64,000 bases of DNA. Origin: Tupaia tana (lineage: Eukaryota; Chordata; Mammalia; Scandentia; Tupaiidae). Below, piece by piece: positions 44,396 to 54,297 of this stretch. The notes beneath the pieces were generated by a model, which ran no database searches, was not told the origin of the DNA, and saw only the letters and a program-made list of their open reading frames with translations. The DNA is taken from contig JAKSZU010000031.1 of the NCBI GenBank assembly GCA_026018925.1, positions 14,056,997 to 14,120,996 on the forward strand. Direction: 5' to 3'. Position 1 is the stretch's first letter. The number at the start of each line of letters is the position of its first letter. A program made the position numbers and the translations under genes.

Positions 44396-44858
44396 TCTGC
44401 CCCGCGTGCCGTGGCCGGGGCTCTGCCCCCGCGTGCCGTGGCCGGGGCTCTGACCCCGCGTGCCGTGGCCGGGGTCTGCCCCGCGTGCCGTGGCCGGGGT
44501 TTGCCCCGCGAGCCGTGGCCGGGGTCTGCCCCGCGAGCCGTGGCCTGGGCCTGCCCCGCGTGCCGTGGCCCGGGCTATGCCCCCGCGTGCCGTGGCCGGG
44601 GCCTGCCCCCGCGTGCCGTGGCCGGGGCTCTGACCCTGCGTGCCGTGGCCGGGGTCTGCCCCGCGTGCCGTGGCCGGGGTCTGCCCCGCGAGCCGTGGCC
44701 GGGTCTCTGACCCCACGTGCCATGGCCGGGGATCTGCCCCGCGTGCCGTGGCCGGGGCTCTTACCCCGCGAGCCGTGGCCGGGGTCTGCCCCGCGAGCCG
44801 TGGCCGGTGCTCTGACCCCGCGTGCCGTGGCCGGGGTCTGCCCCGCGTGCCGCATCAG
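44396..44858 (+). repeat. CpG-dense ~25-bp VNTR
   Basis: About 17-19 units of the type GCGTGCCGTGGCCGGGGTC plus TGCCCC, with 25- to 28-bp variants (CTCTGACCCCGC, GCGAGCCGTGG). CpG dense, strong contrast with AT-rich flanks. Long frames on both strands (195 and 227 codons) are repeat artefacts. Placed like the VNTR of SVA. Confidence 0.93.
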
Positions 44859-45238
44859 CTGATGGCCATCTCTGCTTCCCTGAGCCGCGTTCCTGAAACT
44901 GTGTTCCATGGAGATTCACCTACATTTGCGGGGCTGCACGAGACCCACCCTTGGTCCAGCCCTGAGTGGAGTCTACGTTCCCTATTGTTGGGAACTTTAT
45001 GATATGATAATTGGAAAAAAAAAATCATGTTTATCATAAAAAATAATTAGAATAATAATAATAATGATTGGGGGATACATAGGAAAGATATTGAATGTTG
45101 AAGTGGGGAGATTAATGTCTCTGTACTGACTGACATGCATGGCATTCCCTTTTGAAAAAGCAATGTCATACACTGTAAAGTTATATGTAATTCAATGTAA
45201 CAAAAAAATGGATAATAATAAAAAAAAAGAAAAAAAAA
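44859..45238 (+). mobile_element. 3' domain of the composite element
   Basis: CCGCATCAGCTGATGGCC, CCATGGAGATTCACCTAC, TGTTGGGAACTTTATGAT, then AT-rich sequence and GCATGGCATTCCCTTTTG before the A-rich tail. It matches neither the L1 3'UTR (61,309-61,575) nor the HAL1 3'UTR (62,477-63,229) by eye. Origin unknown. Confidence 0.6.
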
Positions 45239-45252
45239 AAAGGATAAAGGTG

Positions 45253-46198
45253 ATAGAGACTTCATAGAATGAATTAGGGAGAGGGTCACCCTTTTGGATC
45301 TTTAGAAATAACTCGAGCAGAATGGGGGTTAACCGTTCTTTGAAAGTTTTGTAGAATTCAGAGGTGAAGCCATCAGGGCCAGGGCTTTTCTTTGTTGGGA
45401 GGTTATTTATAACTGATTCGATCTCCTGGCTTTTTATGGACCTAATCATACTTTCTCTATCCTCTTGGCTCAATCTAGGTAGATTATACGTGTCCAGGAA
45501 TTTGTCCATCTCATCCAGATTGTCTTGTTTCTTGGCATATAGTTGTTCATAGTATCCTCTAATGATGTTCTGTATTTCTACTTTGTCTGTTGTTATATTT
45601 CCTGCTTCATTGCAGATTTGATTCACCTGGTTCTTTTCTCGCTTCTTCTTAATAAGTCTCGCTAGTGGCGTATCAATTTTGTTTATCTTTTCAAAGAACC
45701 AGCTTTTACTTTCATTTATCTTCTGTATAGTTCGTTTATTTTCTATTTCATTTATTTCTGCTCATATCTTTATTATTTCCTTTCTCCTGGAGTTTTTTGG
45801 ATCTTTTTGCTGTTGCTTTTCCAATTCTGTGAGGCATAATGTTAAGTGATCCATTTGCCTTCATTCCATCTTCCTCTTATGTGCACTAATTGCTATGAAC
45901 TTCCCTCTTATGACTGCTTTAGCAGTGTCCCAAAGGTTATGGAAACTCATGTCCTCATTGTCATTGGTTTCCATGAACCTTTTTATTTCAGTCTTTATTT
46001 CTTCAGTAGTTGTGGAGTCATTCAGGAGTAGGTTGTTAAGTTTCCATGTATTTGAGTATTTTTGAGGATTTCTCTTGAAATTAAACTCAAGTTTAATTCC
46101 ATCATGGTCAGAGAAGATGCTGGGTATAGTTTCTATGCCTTTGAATCTGTAGAGGCTTGCTTTGTTCCCATTGATGTGGTCAATCTTCGAGAATGTTC
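45253..46198 (-). pseudogene. L1 ORF2, end of endonuclease to start of RT
   Basis: Minus-strand frame includes [40 protein letters not shown] and [18 protein letters not shown] (RT entry motif). Upstream it carries the [14 protein letters not shown] linker region and stops matching ORF2 at 46,198, where CCAGGGGTCGAAAGATGGG begins. Confidence 0.88.
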
Positions 46199-46690
46199 CA
46201 GGGGTCGAAAGATGGGAGTGGGGTGTCTGTAGGTCTAATGGCCTTCCTATGTGCTAGTGAGAAGAGAGAAATTTATAAATGAAAGAAGAGGAGAAGGAGA
46301 AAAAAAAAGTGTACCTGGCTGACAGAGGGGTTTCTGGCTTGGGGGTCCTGGGGCTGGAGCTTCAGGGGTCAGTCCTCCCTCACAATTCCTGGCCCAGGGG
46401 TCGAAAGATGGGAGTGGGGTGTCTCAGAGAAAGGATTATTAACAAGATAAAGGAGGGGCTGAAAGCTGAGAAAATACTTTACTTTAAAATTTTTTTAAAG
46501 GAAAAATTACTACAAAATGAGAAGACAGAGACAGAGGCAGAGAGAGACAGAGACAGAGAGAGACAGAGAGAAGGCTGAGGGGCTTCCTAGCACTCAAGTT
46601 TGTGGGCTGGAGGCTGAATTATCAGTAGAAAATCTTAATTTCTCTTTTCCCCCTGAAATCACTAGTTCTCAGGAGCCATAGAGGAGTCTG
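46199..46690 (-). promoter_or_regulatory. L1 5'UTR with a repeated 31-bp segment
   Basis: CTAGTTCTCAGGAGCCATAG near 46,660 is the same 5'UTR word as at 39,870. A purine-rich (GACAGA)n tract lies at 46,518-46,573. CCAGGGGTCGAAAGATGGG with its following bases occurs at 46,199 and 46,394, 195 bp apart, consistent with two partial monomers of another monomer type. Confidence 0.6.
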
Positions 46691-48580
46691 GAATTTTTTT
46701 TAAAGAAATGCTAGACTATACTACCTAGAGGGCTGTAGGAGGGAGACTTCTTGGTAAAAAGTTAGACTACATTATCCAGACTTTTCTGGGAAGAAAGTCT
46801 CCAGAAATAATAACTTTTCTAACTTTCCTGTATTCTCTGGGGGAAGACATCCTGGAAAAAACCAGACTACATTACCCAGAGCCATCTTAGAGGAGGAATT
46901 CTGGGTAGAGCTTTAGACTGCATTACCTAGAGCTTAGGAAGAAAATTTAGCTACTACCAGAAAGCTGGAGTGCACTTTCCAGAGGAAACAGGAGGAAGAC
47001 TTCCGGGCAGAAACACAACCACACTGCCAAGTAGGCTTTGGGGACAGGAATTCCAGACAGAATGATGGCATTCACTTCCCAGAGAGGACAGGGGAAGTTT
47101 TCTAGGCAGAAACACCAGACTACACCATTCATAGGCCTGTGAAAGAAAAATTTCTATGTGGACCACAGAATACACTAACAAGTGGCCTCAGAAGGAAAAC
47201 CTCTGGCCAGAATGCTATAATGCAATTCCCAGAGACCCCGAAGGCAGTAGCTCTGATGGGGAACCTCAGACTTCAAGACCCCAAGTCTGCCGGGAGTGTG
47301 ATCTCGGACAGCGCCACAACCACACTACCCAGAAGACACTGGGTAGACGACTGCTGGGGAGAACTTCAACTACAACACAAGGCCCTAGAGAGAAAAACAC
47401 GTCCCCAGAAAGCCAGGGTATGCTTTCCACAGCCACTGGGAGGAAGAATTCTGGTCAGAAAAACCAGACTACACTAGCTAGAGGCTTTAGGAGGAAAATC
47501 TGAGTAAAGATACAGACTACATTGCCCAGAATTCTCTGGGAAGAAAACATCCACAGAGAACAACAAAATAAATTTCCTGGACTGTCCAGAGGAACAGTTC
47601 CAGGCAGATTCACCAGATATATTACACAGAGACATCTGGGAGAAAGACTTTTTTTGGGTGGAGATTCATATTACCTTACTCAGAGGCACAGAGAGGAAAT
47701 CTACCACCAGAAACTCAGAGTGCACTTCACAGTGTCACTAGGAGGGGGAAATTGTGCTGAGTCACCAGACTCCACTACCGGGACTCTGAGGAAGGCTTCC
47801 TGGAGAATGGCAGAGTACCCTTCCTGGAGTGGTTCACATGGGGCTTTCTGGGCAGAAATGCCAAATTAAGCTACCCTGATGCCTTGGAAAAAATATTTCT
47901 GTGTAGAATTACAGACTATGCTAACCAGAGGCACCCAGAAGGAAAACTTCTGACCAGAATGCACTTTTCACAGTCCCTGGGAGAAATATTCCAGGGACAA
48001 AATACCAGACTCCAAAACTCAACGGCTCCTGGGAGCAAAAATTCCATGTACTGGCAAAAACTATAATACCCCAAAGATACTGGGAATGAAAATTCTGAGT
48101 AGAGCTTCAACTGAAATACCTAAAGGGCTCTGGCAAGAATTCGCCACCCTAACTCCAGAGTACATTTTTCTCAGTTGCCAGGTGGAGGAATTCTGAGCAG
48201 AAAGGCTGGACCTCACAGCACAGCGGTGTTTCTGAACAGAAGTTCCAACTAGTGACAAAGACTGCACTACCAAGTGAGCTCTGGGTGGTCAACATGGAGG
48301 TAAGGCTTTAGGGGACACCACTCACAGAGGTAGGGAGGAAAACCAGCCTCCAGAGAGCCAAAGGACAGTTTCCAGAATCACCAGGAAAAAGAATTCCTGG
48401 CTTAAACACCAGTCTACGCTAGCTAGTGGGCTCTCGGAGAACCCCTCAAGGGGAAGATCCAGATCACACTACCTCCCGAGATCGTCCCGGGAGGAAAACT
48501 TCTAGAGAGGATGAATGAATATACTCGCTAGACTGCCAGGCGAGAGATTCTGGTAGCAACACCAGACGACATCACCTTTA
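46691..48580 (+). repeat. ACTACA/CCCAGA satellite, right block
   Basis: Continuation of the left block. TTCCTGTATTCTCTGGGGG and the following ~1 kb (46,825-47,870) line up with 36,760-37,780; 47,510-48,480 line up with 35,470-36,400. ACTACATTGCCCAGAATTC at 47,516 is the best ZNF143-like word (16 of 19 positions). Confidence 0.8.
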
Positions 48581-48910
48581 ACTTCCTTTTTGAGGCTAGG
48601 AAGCTGAGCCAAGAACCCACCACCAGATTTCACCCTAGAACCTGTAGGTTTTGATGAATTTCTCTCTGCTTGAGGTCCTTGGAAACATTCAAAATATCTT
48701 GAGATTCCTAGGACTACCAGGAAGCGACCTTCTTTGCTGTTCTGTAATGCTGTACAGCAGGTATCAGGCCGTTTTCAGTTTTTGCTTTGTTTTGTTTTCC
48801 TCAGAGGCTGTGTGAGCAGTGGCTCTGTTAAGTCAACTTTATTTCTAGAAATTATCCTGTCATATCTGGTCCTATGTGCAACATAATCAATTATGACGTC
48901 ATAATCAAAC

Positions 48911-48964
<54 letters not shown>

Positions 48965-49172
48965 TGTGACCAATGTTCCCAGTTATGTTCTGTTATAAGG
49001 TAAACAGACTCTTATTAAACTCGTGCATGTGCAAATGACTTACCACCATGAGAATATTCAATGAGAGTTTCTCAGTTCTGGAGGGATCAGGGAAAGAATA
49101 AGGTAATTGCTTTGCTTCTGTTTACAGATGTAAAATCTACTAAATTGTTACAAATTATAGTTTAAGAGATTA
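48581..49172. other. Unassigned, with a TA/TG microsatellite
   Basis: Low-copy in this window. TATATATATATATGTGTGTG runs at 48,910-48,967. No gene supported. Confidence 0.6.
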
Positions 49173-49925
49173 GAGAAAGGAGTTTCTTAAATCCAAAAAA
49201 TAGAATGTTAGTTAGGGAAACAACAGTTTTTCAAGCCACAGTCCATATATCAACAATCATCATTGGTTCATGCATTCCCATGTAATCAACTCCAATCCAT
49301 CTTGGTTTTGGTTAGCAATGTTCCTCAGCTTCTCAGCTATAGTCATGAGACCCTTTCTAGGTCCAGTGGTGTGACCTCACAGTTCTTTCAGCAATGGCCT
49401 CAGACTCCTTTACATGGAGCACCCTAGTCTTTCCCTAGGTCTCAGGAGTCCTTCTGGTTATAGGGAAATAGCCAAAGATGAGATCTGAATTTGTCTGATC
49501 CCATTGGACAGCCTAGAGGAGACATCTGGTCTGCACTGGTGAGTGAGCCTCACCCTGCATCAACCCCATAGCCAGCAGGGAGTGCCCAACCTCAGCTCAT
49601 GGCGAGGCTCACCCTGAACTGCCCTGACGGCCAGCCGAGACTAAGTGGCCTCAGCTGGCAGTGAGCCTCCTCCCACATTGCTCTCACGGCCAGCAGGGAG
49701 CCTCGCCATGAATCAACCCAGATTGCCAACAGAGGGTGAGGACCCATCTTCTGCCCAGGAACCCCCTTCCTGCTTCCTCCCAGCCAGTGCCTTTGCCAGC
49801 ACAGGAGCTCCTCCTTAGCACCCGCCAGAGGGCACCACCTGGCCTCGGCTGACTGGGCACCACCCTAGGGAATAGCACCTTTCTGCCCCAGCCTGGTGAT
49901 CAGTGGCAGCCCATGGTAGAAAAAG
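49173..49925 (+). repeat. Module b, isolated diverged copy
   Basis: GAGAAAGGAGTTTCTTAAAT start, TTCATGCATTCCCATGTAATC, CTTTCCCTAGGTCTCAGGAG and TGCCCCAGCCTGGTGATCAG end all align with module b of the 10-27 kb domain, same orientation. GC-richer and more diverged. CGGCCAGCAGGGAGCCTC and CGCCAGAGGGCACCACC are CTCF-like words. Confidence 0.75.
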
Positions 49926-50489
49926 AGGGAAGACTCAGGGCAGCAAGACCAGACCGTGTGTCTGAGTGTGTGGGGCTCAGGGATGGGCATGGGCTGCCAG
50001 GACGATGTGGCCTCCCTCTTCCTCACAGCTGGGATGGGATGGTCTGTGGCTGCACTGCAGACACGCCAGGGGGCCCTCCCAGGCCCTGATCCGTGTCAGA
50101 GGTGGCGTAGGAATGACATCCTGGCAGGTGCTATACATGACACGAGGGTGCCTGTTGGTCTTGTTGACACACACACAGGTCAGAATGTGCTCTGCGGTGC
50201 TTGAATTTTGGTGCTTGCATGGAGGGTGGGCATCAGGCTCAAAGCCCAGTCTAGCTTTGGCCGTGATCGATAAGACCCACCTGCATATATTGGGCATGCT
50301 GCCGTCCACAACTGGAAAACACCAGCTTACTATAAAGCACTGATTTTCCCGAGGCCGTGGGTGGTGGCCCTGTGTCAGTGGAGTAACCACAGCTCCGGAA
50401 AACTGCAGCTTTCCTCCGTGTCCTCTGTGGAACAACTCCATTTAGTGGATTAAAATTCAGGTAAGAACTGAGGTTTTTCTTTATGAAAT
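49926..50489. other. GC-moderate sequence, nothing recognised
   Basis: Several overlapping frames of 80-154 codons on both strands without domains. No convincing exon. Confidence 0.5.
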
Positions 50490-50815
50490 TCATATGACAT
50501 AAGTGTCATCATGTTAGCCTTATGTAAGGACACAATTCCATGGAATTGACCACTTTGGCAGTATTGGACAACTCTCTCTGTGCTGTGGAGCATTTTAATG
50601 ACCTGAAAGGAAACTCAGAAACCTCGAGGAGTCTCTTGCCACCCCTCCCTGGCAGCTGTGAACCTGCTTTCTGTCTCTGGGTCTGCCTGTTCTGGAGGGT
50701 CCACATACATGGCTCACACATCGTGTGGACTTTTGCTTTCTGTCTCCTTTACTTCTGTCATTTCTGTGGCTCATCCCTGTCGTGACAAACACCAGCACTT
50801 TGTTCTTCTTATGTT
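50490..50815 (-). mobile_element. Ancient L1M 3' end
   Basis: ATTCCATGGAATTGACCAC, CCTGGCAGCTGTGAACC..CTTTCTGTCTCTGGG and CTGCCTGTTCTGGA follow the order of the well-known L1M-class 3' region (complement), with heavy substitution including CpG. Confidence 0.6.
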
Positions 50816-50857
50816 TGTGATAACACAGACATGAGATAGTTTTTACTGTTTAAATCT

Positions 50858-51170
50858 TTTTTTTTTTTTTTGGTCCTTTGGTGGTGCGTGTCTGTGGTGG
50901 CTTAAATAGGGTGTCACTGTGTGGTGCTCTCTCTACCTGAACGCCCCAAGCAGCTGAGACCACAGGCCTGTGCCATCACACCAGCCTTTCAGGGTGTGCT
51001 GCAGCCTAAACTCAGGAAGTCAGGCCTCCCATGTGACCTCAGTGAGCCAAGCAGCACATCTGGCATGTGCTACCACAGTTGGGGCTGAACCTTTTATTTT
51101 TTAATGAGAGAAGGATGAGAGAGAGAGAGACCGGGAAATGGAGAACAACAGAAAGGTGTTTTTGACATGA
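50858..51170 (-). mobile_element. SINE with 7SL-like segment (second copy)
   Basis: T-run at 50,858-50,871, GGTGTCACTGTGTGGTGC, then AGCTGAGACCACAGGCCTGT and CATCACACCAGCC, which is the 7SL core in complement. Right half TCAGGCCTCCCATGTGACC, a GA-rich stretch and GGTGTTTTTGACATG matches 8,360-8,510. Confidence 0.65.
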
Positions 51171-51218
51171 CCTAGTCTTCTTATTTTCCTCTTTCCTCAG
51201 CCTCTGGATTCACTACAG

Positions 51219-51520
51219 GTTGAGCATCCCATATCAGAAAACATGAAATGTGAAATGTTCCAAGGCAAACTTTGAGCACTGACAGGAAGTCAAAAGTGGA
51301 AAAGTCCACACAGAACTCATGCGGTAAGTGGCAGTCAAAATGCTGCAATACAAGCATTCACGAAGTCTCTGTCTGTGTACGCGAAGTGTAGGTCAGAAAT
51401 AAGATACCTCTGTGTGTACACGGGTGTCATCCCCAGGGTAGCTCATAATGCACGTGCAAATATTCCAAAACCAAAGGAGTGAGCGCAGCACTGGAAGGTC
51501 TCTGCTTCGGGATACGCAGC
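51219..51520. mobile_element. Tigger-type (pogo) DNA transposon relic
   Basis: ACAGGTTGAGCATCCCATAT at the left, AAAAGTGGAAAAGTCCACAC, GCAAATATTCCAAAACC near the right, with a decayed inverted end (TCTGCTTCGGGATACGC). The order matches non-autonomous Tigger-class elements of eutherians that start CAGGTTGAGCATCCC. Subfamily not certain. Confidence 0.65.
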
Positions 51521-51688
51521 CGTACTGCCCCCTTTCTTCTGTGAGCTGACTGTTGAGGAAACTCACACAGATCAATACAATCTCTGCCCTTCTCTGCCTG
51601 GATTATCTCACTACAGTGTCAGTGACTCCAGATTCATCTATTTGGTAGCATGTTTCAGACTTGCCTTCCTGACCCACTGTTTACAGTC

Positions 51689-51825
51689 GGGTTAGGGATT
51701 TGGGGCTAGTGGTTAGGAGTCAGGGGTTGAGGGTTTGGGGTTAGGGTTAGAGGGTTACAGTCAGGATTGGGGATATAGGGGAAGGGTTAGAGGGTAGGCT
51801 ATAGGTTTAGGGGTCAGAGGTGAGT
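51689..51825 (+). repeat. Module c-like block
   Basis: GGGTTAGGGATTTGGGGC, GGTTAGGAGTCAGGGG, GGGGTTAGGGTTAGAGGG. Same composition and strand as the module c blocks in 10-25 kb; probably belongs with module b at 49,173. Confidence 0.75.
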
Positions 51826-51849
51826 CCCCCTCTCCCAAGGAGAGTCTGT

Positions 51850-52152
51850 GAGGGAGCATGCCTGTGCCGAGTTGCACCAGCAGAGGCCTGGAAAAGCTGA
51901 GCCTGGCATGGTCAGAGGCAGCTGCCTTCTCAAGTCAGAATGCTTAGCCCCGCCCACTGTACAGTGACCCCTATCTGCCACCTACCTGACCACCTGTGCT
52001 GCTCACCTGCTGTGGACGAGGAATGGGTTTTGGGGAGTCAGGTTGGGTTGGTGCCCTCTCTGCTGTGGACTCTAATCTCAACAGTCAACTCTGCCAATCA
52101 GCAGACACCACTGGACTGGGGACATTGCCAGGCCCTGAGAGCATCTCGCTCA
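51850..52152. other. Unassigned GC-moderate sequence
   Basis: No domain or repeat recognised apart from the MIR piece that follows. Confidence 0.5.
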
Positions 52153-52186
52153 GACCTCAGTTTCTCTAACTGTAAAAATGGGATTG
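52153..52186 (+). mobile_element. MIR core fragment
   Basis: GACCTCAGTTTCTCTAACTG and TAAAAATGGGATT match the conserved MIR 3' core (CCTCAGTTTCC..TCTGTAAAATGGGG). Confidence 0.65.
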
Positions 52187-52463
52187 GGGGACCAGCAGAT
52201 GGTGTAGCAGTTATGTTGTTGGACTCCCACCTGGCTGACCATGGTTCGAGTCCCAGACCCAGTGGCTTCAAAGTCATGCCGGGCATGTGTGTGTGCATGC
52301 CCAAGATCCTGGGAGGAGAATGGGTGACAGATTGCAGCGTGGCTATCCCCTCTGGGGTGGGTGATTTCTCACTGTCTCTGTGTCTCTCTCTCTCCAGCAA
52401 GTGTACATGCTCAAAGGCAAAACCTCTCAAAGAAACAAATGAAAAAAAAAAAAAAAAAAAAAA
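52187..52463 (+). mobile_element. SINE-A, best preserved tRNA head
   Basis: Reference copy. A box TGGTGTAGCAGTTATG, exact B box GGTTCGAGTCCC (about 52,243), CATGCCCAAGATCCTGGG body, CT-rich run and an A tail of about 22. Pol III boxes mean it could be transcribed. Confidence 0.93.
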
Positions 52464-53178
52464 GGGACCATGGGCAGCACCATGCCAAGGCTGCTCACAA
52501 GGAGGAGCTGTGCCATTATGGAGTGGTCTTCACAGCTCAGGGATTCTGGCCCTGCACAGGTGATGAGATTCCATCCTTCAGAGTGGCCATCAGGATGATG
52601 GCAGACACAAGAGACCAGCTGACCTAGCCAAGGTACTCTAGCTCCTTCCCAGTACCTGGACAAGCCCAAGTCACCTATGCTCTGGTCTCCCTGCTCTGGC
52701 CATGTATGTGGTGTCCACTCCACCGTGCCCCATACAGAGCCTGTGTGGGGCTGGCTGGGACATGAGGGTGCCACATGGCATCCCACATACTGTGTGGCAT
52801 GTCCTGATGCACATACTGTGCAGTTTCTGGGGGGTCTTCACCAGCAGCCTCCAAGGTCTAGAGCTCACCCAGGGTCAGTCTTTGTCCACTGGTGGTCAGT
52901 GCTGCCCTTCCAGCAATTTTTCTAAAAAAGAGCCAAATGTTCCCAGTACACAACTTACTTTGGGAGAGCAGTATGGTGAAAAAGCAGGTGTCTATCCAAG
53001 GTTCTAGACTCTTGAGGAACATGATGTGTCCTTGGGCTTTGCTGTAATAGAAAGTCTACAAATTGAGCTTGATGGAATCAAGTTAAATACCTGCCCATCA
53101 AACACAGGATCCTTGGTCACTTAAGGATACCACAGGGTTGCCATCAGAAAAACATGAAGTACAAAATCCTAGACAAGA
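52464..53178. other. Low-copy sequence, nothing recognised
   Basis: Overlapping frames of 82-119 codons on both strands lack domains. Confidence 0.5.
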
Positions 53179-53410
53179 GGGATAGCCAGTGGCATAGTGG
53201 TGAGGTGGTTGAACCCCCTACAGCTGACTGAGTGGATCAAGTTCTGGACCACGTAGCATGAAAAACAAGCCAGGTTAATGTACATGTGTGTGTGCCCAGC
53301 ATCCTGAGAGGAGAATGTTTTGTGGTGTAGCCATTCCCCCTGGGGATGATTTCTCATTTATTCTGTCTCTCTGGAGAGTGTATTCACCCAGTAGCAAAAA
53401 AGAAAAAAAA
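53179..53410 (+). mobile_element. SINE-A, diverged
   Basis: CCAGTGGCATAGTGGTGAGG head, GCATCCTGAGAGGAGAATG body, ATTCTGTCTCTCTGG and an A-rich end. Confidence 0.8.
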
Positions 53411-54049
53411 GTCTACAGGCAAGTAGAATTTTATTTTGTTGACAAATCTGTGGCAAGAAAGGACTACTAGGAGGATCTAAGACATATTGACCAAATGTAA
53501 TGGATGCTCCTAATTGGTACGTGACTTTTTTAAGATCTATTAAATGTATTTGAAATAGTTGGAGAAATCTATTGCACTTAAGTTAGTCTCTCTTCCCACT
53601 TTCTCCACTCCTTTTCAACATAGTACTGGAAGTCCTCGCCAAAGCAATCAGAAAAGAGAATAAAATAAAAGAATTTCAAATAGGAGAAGAAGCATGAAAT
53701 TATCTCTATTTGCAGATGACATGATTGTATACATAGAAAACCCAATAGTATCCACAAAAAATTCCTAGATGTAATAAATGAATACAGTAAAGTTGCAGAA
53801 TACAAAATCAACATTCAGAAATCTATAGCATTTCTATATATGAACAGGAGCAGACTGAGATGGAACTGAAGAAAGTAATTCCATTTACCATAGCCACAAA
53901 AAGTACAAGATACCTAGGAATAAATCTAACCAAAGACGTTCAAGACCTCTACAAGGAAAACTATGAGAAACTATAAAAATAAATGGAAAATGACACAAAA
54001 AAGTGGAAAGACATCCCATGTTCCTGGATTGGAAGAATTAATATAAAAG

Positions 54050-54297
54050 TGGAGACCTGAGATAGTGTAAGAGGAGGGTGGGAAATGGCAGAGGGTGAGA
54101 AATAGGGGGAAAAAATATATATATAACTAGAAATGGAAAATTATTGACGATAACATGTGTGATTAAGCTACTATGCCGTATATTCTGGATGGGAAATCCC
54201 ATTTTGTATGCTGTGACAATGCTCAGTGAATGAATGGAAATTAATTAATTTAAAAATTTAAAAATAATTTAAAATAAATAAATAAAAAATTTAAAAA
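54050..54297 (+). mobile_element. HAL1-type 3' end, 5'-truncated
   Basis: GGAAATGGCAGAGGGTGAG, GATAACATGTGTGATTAAGC and CCCATTTTGTATGCTGTGAC match the minus-strand 3'UTR at 62,520-62,640; ends with an AT/A-rich tail. It splits ORF2 between AATTAATATAA and AAAATGTCAATTCTACCC. Confidence 0.75.

Larger units (their letters stand above)
42521..45238 (+). mobile_element. L1-monomer / ORF1 coiled coil / GC-VNTR composite retroelement
   Basis: Inserted into the minus-strand L1 ORF2 with target duplication AAGGATAAAGGTG at 42,508-42,520 and 45,240-45,252. The uninterrupted target is seen in the plus-strand L1 near 59,005. Order on the plus strand: three 323-bp monomers plus part of a fourth (42,522-43,540), rest of an L1-type 5'UTR (43,541-43,751), ORF1 N-terminus and coiled coil (43,752-44,242), GC-rich leader (44,243-44,395), ~25-bp VNTR (44,396-44,858), unknown 3' domain (44,859-45,185), A-rich tail (45,186-45,238). 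There is no ORF2, so it must be copied in trans. Organisation resembles SVA/LAVA of apes but the parts are different. Monomers are nearly identical, so the source is recent. Confidence 0.85.
39946..46690 (-). mobile_element. L1 element, minus strand, split by a composite insertion
   Basis: 3' end at left (39,946; AATCACATTATT and the 3'UTR to 40,228), ORF2 from 40,229 rightward, interrupted at 42,521-45,238, resumed to about 46,198, then joined directly to a 5'UTR-like segment (46,199-46,690). ORF1 and the start of ORF2 are missing, so an internal deletion lies at 46,198. Together with the HAL1 it sits inside the ACTACA satellite: CAGAAATGCC at 37,773 on one side and AGAAATGCTAG at 46,704 on the other. 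Confidence 0.8.

Noticed and set aside
44226-44909. 227-codon minus and 195-codon plus frames
   Set aside because: Both lie in the ~25-bp VNTR; GC-rich repeat frames stay open by composition.
42521-45238. Ordinary 5' part of a full L1 cut by assembly error
   Set aside because: Target duplication at both ends, poly-A tail and an intact empty-site homologue show a single complete insertion.
52187-52265. Functional tRNA gene
   Set aside because: A and B boxes are present but it is the head of a SINE with a body and poly-A tail; cloverleaf arms do not pair well.
49966-52925. Overlapping 80-207-codon frames as exons
   Set aside because: They cross SINE, MIR and L1M sequence and have no domains.
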